Position numbers and translations under genes: made by a program. A DNA stretch of 45,471 nucleotides from Rhodobacter ferrooxidans (lineage in GTDB: Bacteria > Pseudomonadota > Alphaproteobacteria > Rhodobacterales > Rhodobacteraceae), in contig NZ_ACYY01000026.1 of NCBI RefSeq assembly GCF_000176015.1, positions 1 through 45,471 of the forward strand, given 5' to 3'. This document shows positions 9,781-17,062 of this stretch, piece after piece. How positions within the stretch are numbered: position 1 is the first letter of the stretch; each line of letters starts with the position of its first letter. The notes below the pieces were generated by a model. It did no database searches, was not told the origin of the DNA, and worked only from the letters and a program-made list of their open reading frames with translations.

Positions 9781-11261
9781 GCCGCGGCACCCCGTCTGGA
9801 CGCAAAGGTGGCGGCCGAGATCTCCTCGACACTGCGGCGCCCGGTAGGCAATGCCATCATCCGGCCGCGCAGCATCACCAGCACGCGGTCACTGATTTCA
9901 GCGACCTCGCCCATCTCGGACGAGATCACCACGACGCCGACGCCCTGTGCCGTCAACTCGCGGATGATGCGATAGACATCCTGACGGGCGCGGGCATCAA
10001 TGCCGCGTGTCGGCTCGTCCATGATGACGATGCGCGGTTCGGGGGCCAGCATCTTGGCCAGCACGATCTTTTGCTGGTTGCCCCCTGACAAGATGCGCGC
10101 CACCTGCGCGGTCGAACTCAGCTTGATGCGCAACCGATCGACAAAACGGCTGGCCAGCTCGCCTTCCATGCGCGGCGCCAGGAATTTCCGGCGCCCCAGC
10201 GCCAGCAGCCCCGCCGAGATCGTCCGGGCACTGGGCAGCGTCAGGAAGATGCCGTGGGCGTGCCGATCCTCGGGAACGTAGGAAAGCCCCATTGCCTGAC
10301 AGCTTTGCGGCGCGCGGTGCGGGGCGGCCTTGCCATTGATCCGCACCTCGCCCGTCACATCCGTGTCGATGCCATAGATCGCTTGCGCCAGTTCGGTCCG
10401 CCCCGAGCCGACAACGCCCGCGATCCCCACCACTTCGCCCGGCAAGACGTTGAAGGACACATCGCGGAACGCCCGCCCGGTCAGCCCGCTGACCTCCAGA
10501 ACCGGATTGCGCCCCTGCGGTGCCACGGTGCTTTCGGTTGCGGGCAGAAAATCGGCCGGCAGCATCGCCTCGACCAGTTTTTCCGGCGTCAGTTCGGCGG
10601 CAGGCGCAGACAGCACGAAATGGCCGTCGCGCAACACGCTGACCCGGTCGGCCAGATCCAGCACCTCGTCCAGCCGGTGCGAGATGAACAGGATGCCGAT
10701 GCCGCGTGCCGTCAGCGTTCGCATCTCGATGGCCAGCGCATCCACCTCGCGCCGGGTCAGCGACGAGGTCGGCTCGTCCAGGATCAGCACCCGCGCCTTG
10801 CGCAGCAGGCCGCGGATGATCTCGACCAGTTGCTGGTTGGCGATCGACAACCCGCCGCCGGGCATGGCAAAATCGACGGACAGCCCGATCTCGTCGGCAA
10901 TCCGCCGTGCCTGGGCCGCATTGGCCACGCCGCCCGCCAGGCCCATCGTCAGGTTTTCCAGCACCGTCAGGTTCGGAAAGATGTGCGGCTCTTGCGGCAC
11001 CATGTAGATGCCTTGCTGGTGCGCGTCCGAGGGGCGCGGCAGCACGGTGGTCCTTGCGCCGATTTCGATCCGGCCCGCGGTCGGCTGATAGGCGCCCGAC
11101 AGGATCTTGACGATGGTTGACTTGCCCGAGCCATTGCCGCCCAGCAGCGCATGGACTTCGCCGGGGCGGATGTCGAAGTCGATCCCGCGCAGCACCGGGA
11201 CGCCCTCGAACACCTTCCAGACGCCGCGCAGCGCGACCAGCGGGGCAGGATCAGCGGCCAT
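9777..11261 (-). CDS. lsrA: LsrA, AI-2 ABC transporter ATPase (two ATPase domains)
   Basis: A 494-residue tandem ATPase of the sugar ABC type that powers AI-2 import through LsrCD. Domain 1 has Walker A GGNGSGKST at residues 41-49, Walker B VLILDEPTSSLT and a His switch in FISHRLDE; its signature motif is degenerate (LSIANQQ). Domain 2 has a degenerate Walker A (GVVGSGRTEL), a good signature LSGGNQQKIVLAK and Walker B VIMDEPTRGID. This split is normal for the RbsA/LsrA family. The ATG at 11261 overlaps the end of lsrE by 11 bases. An upstream in-frame start at 11303 would overlap lsrE further and adds no conserved residues. Confidence 0.93.
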   Translation of the reverse strand: MAADPAPLVALRGVWKVFEGVPVLRGIDFDIRPGEVHALLGGNGSGKSTIVKILSGAYQPTAGRIEIGARTTVLPRPSDAHQQGIYMVPQEPHIFPNLTVLENLTMGLAGGVANAAQARRIADEIGLSVDFAMPGGGLSIANQQLVEIIRGLLRKARVLILDEPTSSLTRREVDALAIEMRTLTARGIGILFISHRLDEVLDLADRVSVLRDGHFVLSAPAAELTPEKLVEAMLPADFLPATESTVAPQGRNPVLEVSGLTGRAFRDVSFNVLPGEVVGIAGVVGSGRTELAQAIYGIDTDVTGEVRINGKAAPHRAPQSCQAMGLSYVPEDRHAHGIFLTLPSARTISAGLLALGRRKFLAPRMEGELASRFVDRLRIKLSSTAQVARILSGGNQQKIVLAKMLAPEPRIVIMDEPTRGIDARARQDVYRIIRELTAQGVGVVVISSEMGEVAEISDRVLVMLRGRMMALPTGRRSVEEISAATFASRRGAAA

Positions 11262-11979
11262 CGGCGGCCTCCGCAAGCTTTCTGCGGCCTTCGGCCCAGG
11301 CATCGGTCAGCCGGCCAAAGGCTGCGGCGGGATCGGCGGCCCCGAAGATGGCGCTGCCCGAAACGATGACGTCAGGACCGCAGGCGGCGGCCTGGGCAAC
11401 GGTGGCTTCGGTTATCCCGCCGTCGATGGCGAAGACGGTGCCCGCGGCAGCACCGGCGCGCAATGCCGCAAGCCGGGCACAGGCGGCCGGCAGATCGGCG
11501 GGCAGGCTGTTGCGCGGATCCAGCGACAGCACCAGGATCAGGTCGGGCTGCAGCGCCAGCAGCGGTTCAAGCTGTTCCAGAGCAGTTCCGGGCATGACCG
11601 CGAGGCCGGCCAGAATGGCGCGGCCCAGGCGTTCGGACACGGCGCGGATCGCCGCCAGCGCCGCAGCCGCACCGGCAGCTTCGGCATGAACGGTCAGGAT
11701 GTCCGCGCCGGCGCGGGCAAAGGCCTCGATCTGGCGTTCCGGAAGCGCCACCATCAGGTGGACGTCGCGCAGCAGACTGTTGTGGCTCACCGCCAGAAAC
11801 GCCGGGCCACCGGTGATCTGCGGCACGAATTCGCCATCCATCACGTCGAAATGCACAATCCCGCCGCCCCAGTGCCGCAACTGGTCTGCGGCCGCCTCCA
11901 GTCTGCCCGAAGATGCAGCGAACAGGCCCGCGCTGATGCCCGAGCAGCGTTTGCGCAAAGGCTGGAGGTCGGGGGCCAT
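11251..11979 (-). CDS. lsrE: LsrE-like pentulose-phosphate 3-epimerase family protein
   Basis: A 242-residue TIM-barrel protein of the ribulose-phosphate 3-epimerase family. It shows the family landmarks: a SAGLFA strand near residue 17, VHFDVMDGEFVPQIT (metal-binding His and Asp), DVHLMV, LTVHAEA, GLAVMPGT, DLILVLSLDP, FAIDGGI (second Asp) and VSGSAIFG (phosphate site). Salmonella carries a comparable lsrE at the end of its lsr operon; the E. coli operon lacks it. Here it lies between lsrG and lsrA, so it probably acts on phospho-AI-2 or a related pentulose phosphate, although the substrate is not established. ATG 11979 is four bases after the lsrG stop; starts further up would read the 12-bp repeat of lsrG in another frame and are rejected. 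Confidence 0.85.
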   Translation of the reverse strand: MAPDLQPLRKRCSGISAGLFAASSGRLEAAADQLRHWGGGIVHFDVMDGEFVPQITGGPAFLAVSHNSLLRDVHLMVALPERQIEAFARAGADILTVHAEAAGAAAALAAIRAVSERLGRAILAGLAVMPGTALEQLEPLLALQPDLILVLSLDPRNSLPADLPAACARLAALRAGAAAGTVFAIDGGITEATVAQAAACGPDVIVSGSAIFGAADPAAAFGRLTDAWAEGRRKLAEAADGR

Positions 11980-11983
11980 CACG

Positions 11984-12349
11984 TCATTCCCCAGTCTTTG
12001 CAACCGCAGGATCGGGCGCAGGATCGGGCGCAGGATCGGGCGCAGGATCGGGCGCAGGATCGGGCATGACAAGACGGAAGAAGTCCTTGTCGCGGCCGCC
12101 TTCCGAAAGATCGGCCAGCCCCGCGACGGTCAGGCGGTAATGCTCGGTCTTGCGATGCTCGTCCACCGCCGCCTTGGACGCAAAGGCCTCGTAGATTACG
12201 AAATGATGGTCGTCTTCGGCATCCTGCAGAACGTCAAAGCGATAGTTGCCCGGCTCTTGCCGCGTGCCGTCGAAGTTGACCCGGAACACCCGCAGAAAAT
12301 CCGCAACGCGGCCCGGTTTGACCCGGATGTGCACAAGTTGAACAAACAT
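11984..12349 (-). CDS. lsrG: LsrG, phospho-AI-2 isomerase with a repeat-encoded tail
   Basis: A 121-residue protein of the ABM (antibiotic biosynthesis monooxygenase) fold. LsrG isomerises phospho-AI-2 so that LsrF can cleave it. Residues 1-96 line up with the full E. coli LsrG: VHIRVKPGRVADFLRVF, RFDVLQDAED, YEAFASKAAVDEHRKTEHY and an FFRLVMP end. After that, where the E. coli protein stops, it carries about 25 extra residues of PDPA repeats and a short VAKTGE end, encoded by five exact copies of a 12-bp unit. The tail is likely disordered and its copy number may vary. It is the first gene of the minus-strand lsr operon; ATG 12349 lies about 70 bases from the palindromic operator. Confidence 0.9.
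   Translation of the reverse strand: MFVQLVHIRVKPGRVADFLRVFRVNFDGTRQEPGNYRFDVLQDAEDDHHFVIYEAFASKAAVDEHRKTEHYRLTVAGLADLSEGGRDKDFFRLVMPDPAPDPAPDPAPDPAPDPAVAKTGE
12005..12064. repeat. 12-bp minisatellite, five perfect copies, in lsrG 3' end
   Basis: Five identical head-to-tail copies of CGCAGGATCGGG (12005-12016, 12017-12028, 12029-12040, 12041-12052, 12053-12064). Because the unit is a multiple of three, gain or loss of copies keeps the lsrG frame; each copy codes for PDPA. Confidence 0.97.
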
Positions 12350-12417
12350 GAACCAGTCCTCCACATGTGGGGCGAGACGACGCTTGACGCCACGTGCCGA
12401 CCTCGATGCCGATCATA

Positions 12418-12442
12418 TGTTCAATGCAAGATTATTTGAACA
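12418..12442. promoter_or_regulatory. Inverted repeat in lsrG-lsrR intergenic region, likely LsrR operator
   Basis: TGTTCAA (12418-12424), 11 bases, TTGAACA (12436-12442): a perfect 7-bp inverted repeat in the 209-bp divergent region. It overlaps the place where the -10 of the minus-strand lsr promoter should lie. LsrR is a SorC-type repressor that is released by phospho-AI-2, and this is the best operator candidate in the region. A second palindrome, CCACATGTGG (12361-12370), lies just before lsrG. Confidence 0.6.
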
Positions 12443-12452
12443 CACCTGTCAA
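12424..12452 (-). promoter_or_regulatory. Candidate lsrG promoter
   Basis: On the minus strand a consensus -35 TTGACA (12452-12447) is followed after 17 bases by a weak -10-like TTGCAT (12429-12424). The span contains most of the inverted repeat, which fits repression by LsrR. On the plus strand a TTGACA at 12502-12507 is a candidate -35 for lsrRK, with no convincing -10. Confidence 0.4.
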
Positions 12453-12558
12453 GTGACACATCAAAGCCACAAACGAAGGGCAGCACCGAAACTGGTAACT
12501 ATTGACAGACGCGGCTACAAATGATCGCTTCACGCTTGGATCAAGAGGCGCACACCAC

Positions 12559-13518
12559 ATGTCCACCGCAGAGGTCATTCCCGAATCGCCGCAGGTGTCG
12601 GACATCGAGGAGGTCGAACTGATCACCCGGGCCGCCTGGCATTATTACAACGACGGCCTTACCCAGAATCAGATCGCTGACATGCTGGGGCTGTCGCGCA
12701 TCAAGGTGTCGCGCCTGCTGGAGAAGGGCCGCCAGACCGGGTTGATCGAGCTTCGGATAAACTCGCCCTTCGAAGGCTGCCTTGGCTTGCAGCAGGATCT
12801 GATCGGCGCCTTCGGGCTTGCCGACGCGCGGGTGGTGCCGGCAGTAGAGGGCCTGGCAGCGCCGCCGCGGATCGGGCGGGCGGCGGCCAGCCTGCTGATG
12901 CAGCAACTGGTTCCGAACGACCTGCTGGCCATCGGCTGGGGCGAGGCGACCAGCACCACCCTGCGCTTCATGGCCCCGGTGTTTCCGCAATCGCACATTT
13001 CGCTGGTCAGCCTGACCGGCGGCGTCTCGGCCTATATCGGCAACACCGGTCTATATGGTCCGCAGAATTTCGCCCACTTGATCCCGACGCCGCTGCGGGT
13101 GTCCTCGCCGGAACTGGCCGAGATGCTGCGGATCGAACCCTATGTGCATCACGTGCTGGAAATGGCGATCACGGCCCGAACGGCGCTGATCGGGGTCGGA
13201 TCGGTGGCGCGCTCGGCCTCGCTGGTGCGCTATGGCTACTGCACGAATGACGAGATCGAACTGTTTACCCGGCGCGGCGCGGTGGGCGACCTGCTGGGGC
13301 ATTTCTACGACCGGGACGGTGCGATCCTCGACCTGGACTTGCACCGGCACCTTATCGCGGTCACGCCCGATGACATGCGGCGTATCCCATCGGTGGTGGC
13401 GGCGGCGGCGGGGCCGGAGAAGGTGGAAGCCATCCTTGGGCTTTTGCGCGGCAAGCTGGCCAACACCTTGGTAACAGACGAGGAAACCGCCAGAGACCTG
13501 CTGCGGAGGCAAACATGA
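12559..13518 (+). CDS. lsrR: LsrR, SorC-family repressor of the lsr operon
   Basis: A 319-residue SorC/DeoR-type regulator (E. coli LsrR is 317). An N-terminal helix-turn-helix is clear at about residues 25-60 (AAWHYYNDGLTQNQIADMLG, then LSRIKVSRLLEKGR). The rest is the sugar-phosphate-binding domain: GWGEATSTTLRFM, LTGGVSAYIGN, PTPLRVSSPELAEML, ALIGVGSVARSASL and a C-terminal LRGKLANTLVTDEETA. Phospho-AI-2 made by LsrK is the expected inducer. ATG 12559 gives the usual length and has AAGAGG ten bases upstream; an alternative TTG at 12502 overlaps the candidate promoter. It ends in a four-base overlap with lsrK. Confidence 0.93.
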   Translation: MSTAEVIPESPQVSDIEEVELITRAAWHYYNDGLTQNQIADMLGLSRIKVSRLLEKGRQTGLIELRINSPFEGCLGLQQDLIGAFGLADARVVPAVEGLAAPPRIGRAAASLLMQQLVPNDLLAIGWGEATSTTLRFMAPVFPQSHISLVSLTGGVSAYIGNTGLYGPQNFAHLIPTPLRVSSPELAEMLRIEPYVHHVLEMAITARTALIGVGSVARSASLVRYGYCTNDEIELFTRRGAVGDLLGHFYDRDGAILDLDLHRHLIAVTPDDMRRIPSVVAAAAGPEKVEAILGLLRGKLANTLVTDEETARDLLRRQT

Positions 13519-15080
13519 AAAGCCATTTTCTTGTGCTGGACGCCGGAACTGGCAGCGGCAGGGCGGTCGTCTTTGATCGCGAAGGCAACCAGATCGGCCT
13601 TGCTCAGGAAGAGTGGCGTCATCAGCCCGAAGACGGGGTTCCCGGCTCGATGGTCTTTGACGTCGTCGGTGGCTGGGCCTTGTTGAACCGCTGCATCGGC
13701 AAAGCGCTGAAGGGCTGCGGCCTGCGCGGCCGCGACATTGCCGCCATCAGTTCGACCTCGATGCGCGAGGCCATCGTGCTTTACGGCGATGACGGGCGCG
13801 AGGTCTGGGCCTGTGCCAATGTTGACAGCCGGGCAACGGCCGAAGTGTTGGAACTCAAATCCAGAAGTCCGGAATTCGAGCGCGATTTCTACAGGATCAG
13901 CGGCGAGACTTTCGCGCTTGGCGCCTTGCCGCGGCTGAACTGGCTGCGGCACCACCGGCCCGAAATCTGGGCGCGGGTGCGCAAGCTGTCGATGGTGAAC
14001 GACTGGATTGCCGCGCGGCTGACCGGCGAGATCACGGTCGAGCCGACCAACGGCAGCACCAACGGGCTGATGGACCTGGGTCGGCGCGACTGGTCGGATG
14101 TGCTGATCGCGCGGGCGGGTCTTGATCACGCGTTGTTTCCGCGCGTGGTCGAGCCGGGCACCATCGTCGGCCTGGTCACTGCTGCGGCGGCGGTGGAAAC
14201 CGGACTGGCCGAAGGCACTCCCTTTGTGGCAGGCGGCGGCGATGTGCAGTTGGGCTCGATCGGGCTTGGGGTGCTGCAACTGGCGGATGCCGCCGTGCTG
14301 GGGGGCACCTTCTGGCAGCAGGTGGTCAATATTCCCACCGGCTCGGTCGATGGCTCCATGCGGGTGCGGGTCAACAGCGCTGCCGTGCCGCAGATGAATC
14401 AGGCCGAGTCGATCAGTTTCTTTGTCGGCCTGACCGCCCGCTGGTTCCGTGACGCCTTCTGCACCGAAGAAAAGCGCCAGGCCAAAGCGCAGGGGCGGGA
14501 TGCTTATGAACTGATGGAAGACCTGGCGATGCAAGTTCCGGTGGGGGCGCATGGCATCATCCCGATCTATTCCGACGCGATGAATTTCGGCAACTGGTAT
14601 CATGCGGCGCCCTCGCTTCTGAACCTCAGCCTTGATCCGGCGGTCTGCAGCAAGGGCGCGATTTTCCGGGCAATTCAGGAGAATGCCGCCATCGTGGCCG
14701 CCGAGAACCTCGCCCGGGTCGAAGCCTTTGCCGGCGTCGACAGCAGCGGGCCGCTGATCCTGGGCGGCGGGGCGGCCAAGGGGCGGCTTTGGCCGCAGAT
14801 CCTGGCCGACGTGACCGGGCGCGAGGTGCGCATCCCGAAGGTGCGCGAGGCCACCGCCCTTGGTGCCGCCGCCGCCGCCGCCACCGGCATCGGCCAGTTC
14901 GCCGGCCTGTCGGAGGCCGGTCGCGCCTTTGTGCAGACCGATCGCACCGTCACGCCGAACCCGGACAATCGGGCGGCTTACGACGATGCCCGGGCACGCT
15001 GGCGGGTGGCCTATGCGGCGCAGAAGGCGTTGGTCGATCAGGGTATCACGGTGTCGATGTGGCGTGCACCGGGCAGTTGA
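13515..15080 (+). CDS. lsrK: LsrK, autoinducer-2 kinase
   Basis: A 521-residue FGGY-family kinase (E. coli LsrK is 530) that phosphorylates AI-2 on entry, which traps it and creates the LsrR inducer. Visible features: N-terminal phosphate-binding loop LDAGTGSGRAVVFD at residues 8-21, SSTSMREAIVLY, WACANVDSRA, MVNDWIAARLTGE, the AGGGDVQLGSIGLGV region, the LsrK-typical MNQAESISFFVGL and RWFRDAFC, and the C-terminal LILGGGAAKGRLWPQILADV plus REATALGAA of the FGGY ATP site. ATG overlaps the lsrR stop (ATGA), so lsrR and lsrK are coupled. Confidence 0.95.
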   Translation: MKSHFLVLDAGTGSGRAVVFDREGNQIGLAQEEWRHQPEDGVPGSMVFDVVGGWALLNRCIGKALKGCGLRGRDIAAISSTSMREAIVLYGDDGREVWACANVDSRATAEVLELKSRSPEFERDFYRISGETFALGALPRLNWLRHHRPEIWARVRKLSMVNDWIAARLTGEITVEPTNGSTNGLMDLGRRDWSDVLIARAGLDHALFPRVVEPGTIVGLVTAAAAVETGLAEGTPFVAGGGDVQLGSIGLGVLQLADAAVLGGTFWQQVVNIPTGSVDGSMRVRVNSAAVPQMNQAESISFFVGLTARWFRDAFCTEEKRQAKAQGRDAYELMEDLAMQVPVGAHGIIPIYSDAMNFGNWYHAAPSLLNLSLDPAVCSKGAIFRAIQENAAIVAAENLARVEAFAGVDSSGPLILGGGAAKGRLWPQILADVTGREVRIPKVREATALGAAAAAATGIGQFAGLSEAGRAFVQTDRTVTPNPDNRAAYDDARARWRVAYAAQKALVDQGITVSMWRAPGS

Positions 15081-15109
15081 GCGGTTGATCCTGAATGATG
15101 CCCCCCGGG

Positions 15110-15137
15110 CTGCCCGGCCCGGCCTTGGCCCGGGCAG
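15110..15137 (+). terminator. Hairpin after lsrK
   Basis: CTGCCCG (15110-15116) pairs with CGGGCAG (15131-15137), with an inner GGCC-TT-GGCC and a small bulge, about 30 bases after the lsrK stop. No T-run follows, so the call rests on structure and position. Confidence 0.4.
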
Positions 15138-15394
15138 GTGCAGACTTTGGCCGATGGCAGCTTGCCCCTTGCAACAGACGGTCTGACCCATGCCGAATGG
15201 CCGCTGTCCAGGGCAAACGACGCTCCTCGATTGAGGTCTGCCGCTGTGGATTCTTGCGGCGATAGCCCTTGAAATTCTGCCTGGCAGGGATTGTCCGGGC
15301 CTGCCCGCACGGCTGCAGGTGATGTCGGAAAGCGGCCCAATGATGGCCCATCCGGCCGAAACCACCGCCCTGCGGTCGGCTGACCGGGTATGAT

Positions 15395-15449
15395 ATGCGG
15401 CTTGCCGCATGTATCCGGATGGAGTATTCATGTTCAGGCGCATATGCGC
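15395..15449 (+). promoter_or_regulatory. Inverted repeats upstream of the ArsR-type gene
   Basis: ATGCGGC-TT-GCCGCAT (15395-15410) and the perfect palindrome GCGCATATGCGC (15438-15449) lie within 70 bases of the start. ArsR/SmtB repressors bind such repeats in their own promoters, so one of them is a likely autoregulatory operator. The second overlaps the ribosome-binding region. Confidence 0.45.
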
Positions 15450-15460
15450 AGGAGATCATG

Positions 15461-15751
15461 ATGCCCATCGCCATCCTTTCCGCCCTTGCCGAGCCGACGC
15501 GCCTTGGCGCGATCCAGATCCTTGCCGATGGGCAGGAACATTGCGTTTGCCAACTGATGGCGCGGCTGGATGCGACGCAAAGCCGGATGTCGCGGCACAT
15601 GCAGACCTTGAAACAGGCGGGGCTGGTGGTGGATCGGCGCGATGCGCAATGGGTGCGCTACCGGTTGAACCCGGCCCTCGCCCCCGAGGTGCTGGCGATT
15701 CTTGACGCGGTTCTGATCGCTGCCGCTGCCGACGAAAGGAGCGCCGCATGA
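15461..15751 (+). CDS. ArsR/SmtB-family metalloregulator
   Basis: A 96-residue winged-helix repressor. The order is typical: LSALAEPTRLGAIQILADG, then EHCVCQLMARL, then the recognition helix DATQSRMSRHMQTLKQAGLV and the wing VDRRDAQWVRYRL. The C-V-C pair in helix 3 corresponds to the ELCVC motif that senses As(III)/Sb(III) in classical ArsR, so a metalloid or soft metal signal is likely; I see no third Cys. ATG 15461 was chosen because GGAG sits six bases upstream; an ATG three bases earlier is also possible. Its stop overlaps the permease start (ATGA), so it heads the operon. Confidence 0.88.
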   Translation: MPIAILSALAEPTRLGAIQILADGQEHCVCQLMARLDATQSRMSRHMQTLKQAGLVVDRRDAQWVRYRLNPALAPEVLAILDAVLIAAAADERSAA

Positions 15752-16809
15752 GTGCGGATATCCCCGCCTCTCGCCCCGCACCGCGCCCCGATTGGGTCTG
15801 GCACGCGGGCCTGATCGCTTTCGTCGTGGTCTGGTATGCGGTTTACAAGCAACTGATGCCGCTTTCGGAAGGGATCACCGCGCTGTTGCCGGTCGAACGC
15901 CACAGCCACACCGGCGAGGCGGTTGCCTTCTTCTTTTACGACGTGCCCAAGGTAATGATGCTGCTGACGCTGATCGTGTTCGGCATGGGTGTCATTCGCA
16001 GCTACTTTTCGCCCGAACGCACCCGCGCCCTGCTGGCCGGCAAGCGCGAGGGGATCGGCAACGTGCTGGCCGCAGGCCTTGGCGTGATGACGCCGTTCTG
16101 TTCCTGCTCGGCGGTGCCGCTGTTTATCGGGCTGGTGTCGGCGGGGGTGCCTTTGGGGGTGACGTTCTCGTTCCTGATCTCGGCCCCGATGGTCAACGAG
16201 GTGGCGCTGGTGCTGCTGTTCGGGCTGGTGGGCTGGCAGGTCGCCGTGACCTACGCCGCGTTTGGCCTGATCATTGCCGTCGTCGCGGGCTGGGTGATCG
16301 GCAAGCTGCATCTGGAAGGCTGGTTGCAGGACTGGGTGCGCGACATCCATTCCGGCGCCACCGCCCCCGACGCCACCGATGATGCGCCGCTGACGATGGT
16401 GGACCGCTATCATCTGGGGATCGAGGCCGTGCGCGAGATTTTCGGCCGCGTCTGGGTCTGGATCATCCTTGGCATCGGCATGGGTGCCTTGATTCACGGC
16501 TATGTGCCGCAAGACCTGATGGTGCGGATCATGGGGGCAGATGCGTGGTGGAGCGTGCCCGCCGCCGTGGTGATCGGCATCCCGATGTACACCAATGCCG
16601 CCGGTGTCATTCCGATCGTCGAGGCGCTGTTGGGCAAGGGGGCCGCGCTTGGCACCGTGCTGGCCTTCATGATGAGCGTGATTGCCCTCAGCCTGCCCGA
16701 GATGATCATCCTGAAACAAGTGCTGACCCTGCGCCTGATCGCGGTGTTCATCGGCGTGGTCGGCAGCGGCATCCTGGCCGTCGGCTATCTGTTCAACCTT
16801 CTGTTCTGA
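15748..16809 (+). CDS. DUF318/ArsP-type permease (PF03773-like)
   Basis: A 353-residue inner-membrane protein with about eight hydrophobic segments in two groups separated by a charged cytoplasmic loop (about residues 190-225). It has the family hallmark TPFCSCSAVPLFIG at about residues 113-126, with the two Cys flanking Ser, plus SFLISAPMVNEVAL and the second-half mirror IPMYTNAAGVIPIVEALLGKG. Members include ArsP, which exports trivalent organoarsenicals, but many family members have no known substrate. The ArsR-type gene before it and the thioredoxin after it fit export of a thiol-reactive metalloid. Translationally coupled to the regulator. Confidence 0.82.
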   Translation: MSADIPASRPAPRPDWVWHAGLIAFVVVWYAVYKQLMPLSEGITALLPVERHSHTGEAVAFFFYDVPKVMMLLTLIVFGMGVIRSYFSPERTRALLAGKREGIGNVLAAGLGVMTPFCSCSAVPLFIGLVSAGVPLGVTFSFLISAPMVNEVALVLLFGLVGWQVAVTYAAFGLIIAVVAGWVIGKLHLEGWLQDWVRDIHSGATAPDATDDAPLTMVDRYHLGIEAVREIFGRVWVWIILGIGMGALIHGYVPQDLMVRIMGADAWWSVPAAVVIGIPMYTNAAGVIPIVEALLGKGAALGTVLAFMMSVIALSLPEMIILKQVLTLRLIAVFIGVVGSGILAVGYLFNLLF

Positions 16810-16820
16810 AAGGACAAACC

Positions 16821-17051
16821 ATGGAAATCAAGGTTCTGGGGCCGGGCTGCGCCAAGTGCAAGGCCACCGCTGATCTGATCACCCGCGTGGCGGCGGAAAC
16901 CGGCAAGCCGGTGACCATCGAAAAGATCGAGGACATGCGCCAGATCGTCAGCTTTGGCGTGATGACCACCCCCGCCGTCGTGATGGGCGGCAAGGTCGTG
17001 CACAAGGGCTCGGTCCCGTCGCACGATCAGGTGTTGAGTTGGCTGAACTGA
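16821..17051 (+). CDS. Small thioredoxin-fold protein (redox-active disulfide protein 2 type)
   Basis: A 76-residue cytoplasmic protein with MEIKVLGPGCAKC at the N-terminus, so the redox motif is C-A-K-C at about residues 10-13, and the cis-Pro loop TTPAVVMGGKVVHKG. This matches the small 'thioredoxin_3' family that is often encoded directly after DUF318 permeases. It probably delivers electrons or a thiol-bound substrate to the CSC motif of the permease. An AAAGGA site precedes the ATG, which is 11 bases after the permease stop. Confidence 0.85.
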   Translation: MEIKVLGPGCAKCKATADLITRVAAETGKPVTIEKIEDMRQIVSFGVMTTPAVVMGGKVVHKGSVPSHDQVLSWLN

Positions 17052-17062
17052 GGGAGGGCGCC

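Larger units (their letters stand above)
15081..15460. other. Gap between lsrK and the arsR-type operon
   Basis: 380 bases without a supported gene. It holds the hairpin after lsrK near its left end and two inverted repeats close to the arsR-type gene on its right. The middle (about 15140-15380) gives no convincing coding frame, promoter or mobile-element end. Confidence 0.6.

Noticed and set aside
12005-12064. CRISPR-like or plasmid-iteron array
   Set aside because: Units are only 12 bp with no spacers and lie inside coding sequence; no replication gene is nearby.
11980-12072. N-terminal ILRP-repeat extension of the epimerase LsrE
   Set aside because: It is the lsrG minisatellite read in another frame; ATG 11979 gives a normal epimerase.
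15140-15390. Possible insertion-sequence remnant between lsrK and the arsR-type gene
   Set aside because: No transposase motif and no terminal repeats or target duplication could be found by eye.
13305-15443. 712-residue minus-strand frame opposite lsrK
   Set aside because: Composition is typical of an antisense frame and the opposite strand is a clear LsrK.
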